Positions 58,971 to 64,000 of a DNA stretch of 64,000 nt are shown in pieces (within the stretch, counting starts at the first letter, position 1; each line of letters starts with the position of its first letter). The translations under genes and the position numbers were made by a program. The DNA comes from Oscillospiraceae bacterium (GTDB taxonomy: Bacteria > Bacillota > Clostridia > Oscillospirales > CAG-272), in contig SVRQ01000004.1 in assembly GCA_015064725.1 (NCBI GenBank), positions 1-64,000 of the forward strand, read 5' to 3'. The notes beneath the pieces were generated by a model. That model was not told the DNA's origin. It did not search any database and was given only the letters and a program-made list of their open reading frames with translations.

Positions 58971-59894
58971 ATGAACCTGTTACATTTAAAATATGCGGTA
59001 GAGGTGGAGAAGACTGCATCCATTACAAAGGCAGCGGAAAATCTGTATATGGGTCAGCCGAGCCTTAGCCGCGCCATAAGGGAGCTTGAAGACTCTCTCG
59101 GTATCCAAATATTCAAGCGCACTCCCAAGGGTATCTTTCCGACACCGAAGGGGGAGGAATTTTTGGGATACGCGAAAAAGATACTTTCTCAGGTGGATGC
59201 CGTGGAAAAGCTTTACCTTGGCAAAAAGGCGCAGAAGCAGAAGTTTGCCATATCCGTGCCGCGTGCAAGCTATATCTCCTGCGCGTTCACATCTTTTATA
59301 AAGAAGCTTGACAGGGCAGAGTGCGAGGATGTTTTCTACCGTGAAACAAACTCCATGCGAACTATAAATAACATTATAAACTCCGATTACAACCTCGGTA
59401 TTTTGCGCTACAGAGCGTCATATGAAAGATATTTTAATGAATTTCTTGCAAGCAAGGGCTTGGAAACAGAGCTTATATACGAGTTTGAAAGCGTTCTCAT
59501 AATGTCACGCAACAGCCCCCTTGCGAAAAAGAAGCATATCACCTTGGATGACCTGAAGCCTTTGACGGAAATAGCTCATTCCGACCCTTACGTTCCTTCG
59601 CTTCCGATGAGCACGGTTCAAAAGGAGGAGATAGGGGATGAGGTTGCGAACCGCATTTTCATTTTTGAAAGGGGAAGCCAGATGGATCTGCTTTCTTCTA
59701 TGCCGAATACCTTTATGTGGACCTCGCCCGTGCCGAAAAGGCTTTTGGAGCTTCACGGTCTTATAGAGAAAAGATGCTCCGGTGCGGAACGAAAATACAA
59801 GGACGTGCTTATACGCCATTCCGAATATATGTTTACGGATATTGATAAAATGTTTCTTGACGAGCTTGAACAGGCGAAAAAAGATATTGGCTGA
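58971..59894 (+). CDS. LysR-family transcriptional regulator
   Basis: The 307-residue protein has the LysR helix-turn-helix (A-V-E-V-E-K-T-A-S-I-T-K-A-A-E-N-L-Y-M-G-Q-P-S-L-S-R-A-I-R-E-L-E in residues 9-40) and a two-lobed ligand domain (about 90-300). AAGGAGG precedes the start and the gap to rex is 11 bases, so rex and this gene form one unit, closed by a terminator at 59908. The ligand and targets are unknown; adhE, right after it, is one candidate. Confidence 0.92.
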   Translation: MNLLHLKYAVEVEKTASITKAAENLYMGQPSLSRAIRELEDSLGIQIFKRTPKGIFPTPKGEEFLGYAKKILSQVDAVEKLYLGKKAQKQKFAISVPRASYISCAFTSFIKKLDRAECEDVFYRETNSMRTINNIINSDYNLGILRYRASYERYFNEFLASKGLETELIYEFESVLIMSRNSPLAKKKHITLDDLKPLTEIAHSDPYVPSLPMSTVQKEEIGDEVANRIFIFERGSQMDLLSSMPNTFMWTSPVPKRLLELHGLIEKRCSGAERKYKDVLIRHSEYMFTDIDKMFLDELEQAKKDIG

Positions 59895-59907
59895 TGTATG
59901 AATGGAT

Positions 59908-59947
59908 AAACGCATATCGATATTTGCATATCGATATGCGTTTTTTT
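59908..59947 (+). terminator. Terminator of the rex-lysR unit
   Basis: AACGCATATCGATAT and ATATCGATATGCGTT form a 15-bp stem with loop TTGC, followed by seven T residues. Confidence 0.85.
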
Positions 59948-59950
59948 ACA

Positions 59951-59979
59951 TTGCAAAAAAAGCTTGCGCATAGTAAAAT
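59951..59979 (+). promoter_or_regulatory. Promoter of adhE
   Basis: TTGCAA (59951-59956) and TAAAAT (59974-59979), spacer 17. No clear Rex site is seen near it. Confidence 0.5.
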
Positions 59980-60025
59980 ATAAATGTAAACAAGATAAAC
60001 TTATATTTTTAGGAGGAAAACTAAA

Positions 60026-62632
60026 ATGGCAGAATTCAATTATCCTATTGTTGACTGTGTTGAAAATATGATGAAAAGGCTTTGCGAGATAAGAGAAGCG
60101 CAGAGAAAGTTTTCTACATATTCTCAGGAACAGGTCGATGCAATATTCAAAGCGGCTGCTCTTGCGGCTAACAGAGCAAGGATCCCCCTTGCAAAGCTTG
60201 CTTGCGAGGAAACGGGTATGGGTATTGTAGAAGACAAGGTCATTAAAAACCATTTTGCTTCCGAATATATCTACAACCAATACAGAACGACAAAGACCTG
60301 CGGCGTTATTGAAGAAGACAAAGAAGCGGGATTTACAAAAATTGCAGAGCCTATAGGCGTTGTTGCCGCGGTTATTCCCACAACTAACCCCACGTCCACG
60401 GCTATATTCAAAACTCTTCTTGCGCTTAAAACAAGAAACGGTATGATGATAAGCCCCCACCCCAGAGCAAAGAATGCGACTATCGCTGCTGCGAAGATCG
60501 TTCTTGAAGCTGCAGTTGAAGCGGGCGCTCCCGAAAATATTATCGGATGGATAGACGTGCCCTCTCTTGAAATGACATCCACACTTATGAAAGAAGCGGA
60601 TATAATCCTTGCAACGGGCGGCCCTGCGATGGTTAGATCCGCGTACTCCAGCGGTAAGCCCGCGCTCGGCGTTGGCGCAGGCAACACTCCCGCTATTATA
60701 GACAGCTCCGCAGACTTAAAGCTTGCCGTAAGCTCCATTATCCATTCCAAGACCTTTGATAACGGTATGATCTGCGCTTCCGAGCAGTCCGTTATCGTTA
60801 TGAGCGACGTTTATGAGGCTGTTAAGGCTGAATTTGCTTACCGCGGTTGCTATATCCTTAACGAGGAGGAAACGGAAAAGATCCGCAAGACGATCATCAT
60901 TAACGGCGCACTCAACGCGAAGATCGTTGGTCAGAAAGCACACACTATTGCAAAGCTTGCAGGCTTTGAAGTGCCCGAAAGCACGAAAATCCTTATCGGC
61001 GAGGTTGAAAGCACGGATATTTCCGAAGAATTTGCGCACGAAAAGCTTTCTCCTGTTCTTGCTATGTACCGTGCGGCAGATTTCGACGATGCTGTTGCAA
61101 AAGCAGAAAAGCTTGTTGAGGACGGCGGTTACGGTCATACATCATCTCTCTATATCAACACGGTAACGGAAAAGGCGAAACTTGATAAATTCTCTGCCGC
61201 TATGAAGACCTGCCGTATCGTTATAAACACACCCTCCTCCCACGGCGGCCTTGGCGACCTTTATAACTTCAAGCTCGTTCCCTCGCTCACGCTTGGCTGC
61301 GGAAGCTGGGGCGGAAACTCTGTTTCCGAAAACGTAAGCGTGAAACATCTTCTTAATATAAAGAGCGTTGCCGAGAGGAGAGAAAATATGCTTTGGTTCA
61401 GAACACCCGAAAAGGTTTACATTAAAAAAGGCTGCTTGCCCGTTGCTCTTGACGAGCTTGGCACCGTTATGCACAAAAAGAAAGCGTTCATCGTAACGGA
61501 CAGCTTCCTTTACAACAACGGATATACGAAGAACATTGAAAAGAAGCTCTCCGAGATGGGCATTATGTTTACCACGTTTTCCAACGTTGCCCCCGACCCT
61601 ACGCTTGCTTGTGCAAGAGAGGGCGCAGGTCTTATGAGCGCGTTTGAGCCCGACGTTGTTATCGCTGTCGGCGGCGGTTCCGCTATGGACGCGGCAAAAA
61701 TTATGTGGGTGCTTTATGAGCATCCCGAAGCGGACTTCCTTGATATGGCTATGCGCTTCATCGACATCAGAAAGAGAACTTATACCTTCCCCAAGATGGG
61801 CGAAAAAGCATATTTCGTTGCCGTTCCCACTTCCGCGGGCACGGGCTCCGAGGTAACTCCTTTTGCCGTTATTACCGATGAAAAGACGGGCGTAAAATAT
61901 CCTCTTGCAGATTATGAGCTTCTTCCCAATATGGCTATAGTTGACGCGGATATGATGATGAACGCACCCAAGGGGCTTACGTCCGCTTCCGGTATTGATG
62001 CGGTAACGCATGCTCTTGAAGCATACGCTTCCATTATGGCGACGGATTACACGGACGGTCTTGCTCTTCGCTCCCTCAAAATGATATTCGAATATCTGCC
62101 CCGTGCATATGAAAACGGTGCAAACGATCCCGTTGCACGCGAAAAGATGGCTAACGCCGCAACGATGGCAGGTATGGCATTTGCAAATGCGTTCCTTGGA
62201 GTTTGCCACTCTATGGCGCACAAGCTCGGCGCATTCCACCACATTCCTCACGGTATTGCAAACGCTCTTATGATAGATGAAGTTCTCCGCTTCAACTCTG
62301 CGGAAGCTCCTACAAAGATGGGTACTTTCTCACAATACGATCATCCGCACGCTCTTGCCCGCTATGCAGAGGTTGCAGACTTCCTTGGCGCAAAGGGCAG
62401 CACGGACGAAGAAAAGCTGGAAGCACTTATTTCTATGATAGATGAGCTCAAAGCAAAAGTTGGAATCAAACCCTCCATCCGCGATTACGTTCCCGACGAA
62501 GCGGACTTCCTCTCCCGTCTTGACGATATGGTAGAGCAGGCGTTTGATGACCAGTGCACGGGCGCTAACCCCCGTTATCCGCTTATGAGCGAGATCAAAC
62601 AGATGTATCTTAACGCATACTACGGTAAATAA
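60026..62632 (+). CDS. adhE: Bifunctional acetaldehyde-CoA / alcohol dehydrogenase
   Basis: AdhE converts acetyl-CoA through acetaldehyde to ethanol, regenerating NAD+; it assembles into long filaments (spirosomes). The 868-residue protein has the CoA-acylating aldehyde dehydrogenase half (1-430) with the catalytic C250 in D-N-G-M-I-C-A-S-E, a linker (F-R-T-P-E-K-V-Y), and the iron-dependent alcohol dehydrogenase half (about 450-868) with V-G-G-G-S-A-M-D-A-A-K and iron ligands in C-H-S-M-A-H-K-L-G-A-F-H-H-I-P-H-G. Length is that of full AdhE. AGGAGGAAA precedes the start. It is followed by a kinase-like gene at 32 bases. Confidence 0.97.
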   Translation: MAEFNYPIVDCVENMMKRLCEIREAQRKFSTYSQEQVDAIFKAAALAANRARIPLAKLACEETGMGIVEDKVIKNHFASEYIYNQYRTTKTCGVIEEDKEAGFTKIAEPIGVVAAVIPTTNPTSTAIFKTLLALKTRNGMMISPHPRAKNATIAAAKIVLEAAVEAGAPENIIGWIDVPSLEMTSTLMKEADIILATGGPAMVRSAYSSGKPALGVGAGNTPAIIDSSADLKLAVSSIIHSKTFDNGMICASEQSVIVMSDVYEAVKAEFAYRGCYILNEEETEKIRKTIIINGALNAKIVGQKAHTIAKLAGFEVPESTKILIGEVESTDISEEFAHEKLSPVLAMYRAADFDDAVAKAEKLVEDGGYGHTSSLYINTVTEKAKLDKFSAAMKTCRIVINTPSSHGGLGDLYNFKLVPSLTLGCGSWGGNSVSENVSVKHLLNIKSVAERRENMLWFRTPEKVYIKKGCLPVALDELGTVMHKKKAFIVTDSFLYNNGYTKNIEKKLSEMGIMFTTFSNVAPDPTLACAREGAGLMSAFEPDVVIAVGGGSAMDAAKIMWVLYEHPEADFLDMAMRFIDIRKRTYTFPKMGEKAYFVAVPTSAGTGSEVTPFAVITDEKTGVKYPLADYELLPNMAIVDADMMMNAPKGLTSASGIDAVTHALEAYASIMATDYTDGLALRSLKMIFEYLPRAYENGANDPVAREKMANAATMAGMAFANAFLGVCHSMAHKLGAFHHIPHGIANALMIDEVLRFNSAEAPTKMGTFSQYDHPHALARYAEVADFLGAKGSTDEEKLEALISMIDELKAKVGIKPSIRDYVPDEADFLSRLDDMVEQAFDDQCTGANPRYPLMSEIKQMYLNAYYGK

Positions 62633-62664
62633 TTATATAAAAAATGATTGAAAGGGGAAAAATA

Positions 62665-63420
62665 ATGAGCATTCAGGCAGATAAAATTATAGCAGTCCGC
62701 ACCTCCAAGACCATCTACCGCGACGGTGACACGGTTATCAAGGTTTTCGACGAGGGTTATTCCAAGGCAGAGGTTCTTAACGAGGCGCTCAACCAGGCAA
62801 GAGCAGAGGAAACGGGTCTTCCCATTCCCAAGATACTTGAGGTTATGAAGATAGACGGCAAATGGGCTATCCGTTCCGAATACATCCCCGGCAAGACGCT
62901 TGCGCATCTTATGGAGGAGCACCCCGAAAAGAAGGAAGAGTATCTTAACTTTTTCGTGGATCTCCAGATCGAGGTCCATTCCAAAAAAGCTCCGCTTCTC
63001 AACAAGCTCAAGGATAAAATGAACAGAAAGATAAGCGAAACGAGCTTTGACGCCACAACGAGATATGAGCTTCACGTAAGACTTGAGGGTATGCCCAAGC
63101 ACAACAAGGTTTGCCACGGCGACTTTGATCCTTCCAACATAATAATTACCCCCGAAGGAAAGGCGTATATCATTGACTGGGCGCACGCAACACAGGGTAA
63201 TGCTTCCGCAGACGTTGCAAGAACGTATCTTCTCTTTAATCTTCACGGAGATAAAGAGGGGGCAGAAACATACCTTAAAATGTTCTGCAAAAAGACGGAT
63301 ACGGCGAAGCAGTACGTTCAGAAATGGCTTCCCATCGTTGCGGCATCCCAATCCGTTAAGGGTCACGCGGAAGAACGCGATTTCCTCCTTCCTTGGGTGA
63401 ACGTGGTAGAATACGAATAA
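62665..63420 (+). CDS. Aminoglycoside phosphotransferase/choline-kinase-like protein
   Basis: I start at ATG 62665, with AAAGGGGA upstream; the frame opens at 62644. The 251-residue cytoplasmic protein has the kinase fold of the APH family: K-V-F-D-E-G-Y near 26-32 (ATP lysine), the catalytic C-H-G-D-F-D-P-S-N (D153, N158) and I-I-D-W-A-H (metal D171). APH-like proteins phosphorylate small molecules such as choline, methylthioribose or antibiotics. The 32-base gap to adhE suggests co-transcription, but no link to ethanol metabolism is known. The substrate is unknown. Confidence 0.8.
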   Translation: MSIQADKIIAVRTSKTIYRDGDTVIKVFDEGYSKAEVLNEALNQARAEETGLPIPKILEVMKIDGKWAIRSEYIPGKTLAHLMEEHPEKKEEYLNFFVDLQIEVHSKKAPLLNKLKDKMNRKISETSFDATTRYELHVRLEGMPKHNKVCHGDFDPSNIIITPEGKAYIIDWAHATQGNASADVARTYLLFNLHGDKEGAETYLKMFCKKTDTAKQYVQKWLPIVAASQSVKGHAEERDFLLPWVNVVEYE

Positions 63421-63425
63421 AATAC

Positions 63426-63456
63426 AAAAAAAGTGTGCTGTGAAGCACACTTTTTT
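63426..63456. terminator. Terminator after the kinase-like gene
   Basis: GTGTGC (63433-63438) and GCACAC (63445-63450) with loop TGTGAA and A/T runs on either side; identical over 30 bases to the terminator at 40733. Confidence 0.85.
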
Positions 63457-63492
63457 GCGTTTTAAGAAAATTGTTGAACCGTATCTTTTCTT

Positions 63493-64000
63493 TTATAAAA
63501 CTCCGTTTTCTATATCCGAAATTATTTGAGCCACAGCGTGCTCTTCGTTGCTTACGGTTATGCGGTCCGCCGCAGCTTTAGCTTCAGCGCAGGCGTTTGC
63601 AACGGCAAAGCCTATGCCAGCACTTTTGATCATAGCAATGTCATTATTGTAGTCGCCCACGGCGATAGTTTTACTTTGGTCTATGCCAAGGTGATCGCAA
63701 AGCTTGGGTATAACGGCTCCCTTGTTTGCGCCCTTTGGCAGAATTTCGTAAAGAGTACGCTCTGAACGGATAAAATCAAATTCGCTTGCCCTTGGATGCG
63801 AGAAGAGAAGTTTTTGAAGCGCGAGGATCTTTTCTTCGCTCTCATCCCCGAAAACTATCTTTGCAAACGGCTCGTTTATATCTCTGTAATCTGCAGTGAT
63901 GTTGGGCAGTCCCGTAGTTTTTCGGAAGTTTTCCATAGCTTCGTTTTCGCGCGAAAAATATATGCGCTCAAAAGTATAGACCTGTATTCCTATTCCGGGA
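63493..64000 (-). CDS. HAD-superfamily phosphatase, Cof type (5' part outside window)
   Basis: The C-terminal 169 residues or so are visible. The frame continues without a stop past the ATG at 63936 to the window edge, reading G-I-G-I-Q-V-Y-T-F-E-R-I-Y-F-S-R-E-N-E-A before M-E-N-F, so the true start lies beyond 64000. The end has K-G-A-V-I-P-K-L-C-D-H-L-G and motif IV V-G-D-Y-N-N-D-I-A-M-I, then G-I-G-F-A-V-A-N-A, as in Cof-type sugar phosphatases. The nucleophile motif is off the end. Confidence 0.88.
   Translation of the reverse strand, partial: PGIGIQVYTFERIYFSRENEAMENFRKTTGLPNITADYRDINEPFAKIVFGDESEEKILALQKLLFSHPRASEFDFIRSERTLYEILPKGANKGAVIPKLCDHLGIDQSKTIAVGDYNNDIAMIKSAGIGFAVANACAEAKAAADRITVSNEEHAVAQIISDIENGVL

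Noticed and set aside
59895..60025. Rex operator before adhE
   Set aside because: No good match to the clostridial Rex consensus was found by eye; the strong palindrome there is the lysR terminator.

Overview
The window looks like a chromosomal segment of a low-to-mid GC, spore-forming, anaerobic member of Clostridia, probably a gut commensal known mainly from metagenomes. The evidence is an alpha/beta-type small acid-soluble spore protein, a Rex redox repressor near a bifunctional AdhE, a tryptophan-specific T-box leader, a yybP-ykoY (manganese) riboswitch, strong AGGAGG ribosome binding sites, canonical TTGACA-N17-TATAAT promoters and many intracellular glycoside hydrolases. I cannot name the species. 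No rRNA, tRNA or CRISPR array was seen.

Layout. 1-1475: eroded edge of a mobile element (hairpin cluster, DUF6809 protein, TnpV, two small probable DNA-binding proteins). 1927-8886: GH38 alpha-mannosidase, TspO, a FlaR-like P-loop kinase, a small basic protein, a DUF1576-like membrane protein and a LOG-family protein. 9095-14016: an ECF sigma factor operon with a probable anti-sigma factor, an exported membrane protein, three small lipoproteins and a membrane-anchored serpin. 14017-14501: a remarkable nested hairpin array. 14502-18473: a MarR-controlled heterodimeric ABC exporter. 18627-21391: a BlaI/BlaR1-type module whose sensor gene is frameshifted. 21500-24283: manganese riboswitch plus P-type cation ATPase. 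24430-29118: DUF559 protein, zinc-ribbon protein, HAD phosphatase, MATE exporter and CPBP protease.

29137-34308: GH20-like enzyme, spore protein and two parallel beta-helix proteins. 34341-35238: an insertion of about 0.9 kb sitting exactly in the loop of a transcription terminator; it carries an unknown gene and a truncated REP-associated transposase interrupted by REP-like palindromes. 35256-39529: YlmH, a tandem array with a unit of about 90 bp, and a MacB-like ABC transporter. 39724-49749: AsnA and a glycosidase block (GH13, reverse-order GH3, GH39-like, GH29) followed by an M20 amidohydrolase. 49848-52048: tryptophan T-box, ECF-type S component and stand-alone TrpB. 52096-54987: PadR-DUF2812 operon. 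55139-64000: inositol-phosphatase-like enzyme, a second GH3, Rex, LysR, AdhE, a small-molecule kinase-like protein and a HAD phosphatase that runs off the right end.

How the genes fit together. The glycosidases (GH38, GH20, GH28-like, GH13, GH3 twice, GH39, GH29) lack visible signal peptides, so they probably act in the cytoplasm on imported oligosaccharides from host or plant glycans; no sugar transporter is in this window. Envelope sensing and defence (ECF-serpin operon, BlaI/BlaR1 module, MarR and PadR exporters or membrane proteins) form the second theme. Fermentation is represented by Rex and AdhE. The most unusual content is non-coding: several families of palindromic repeats, the terminator-loop insertion, and a degenerate tandem array downstream of the MacB-like gene.
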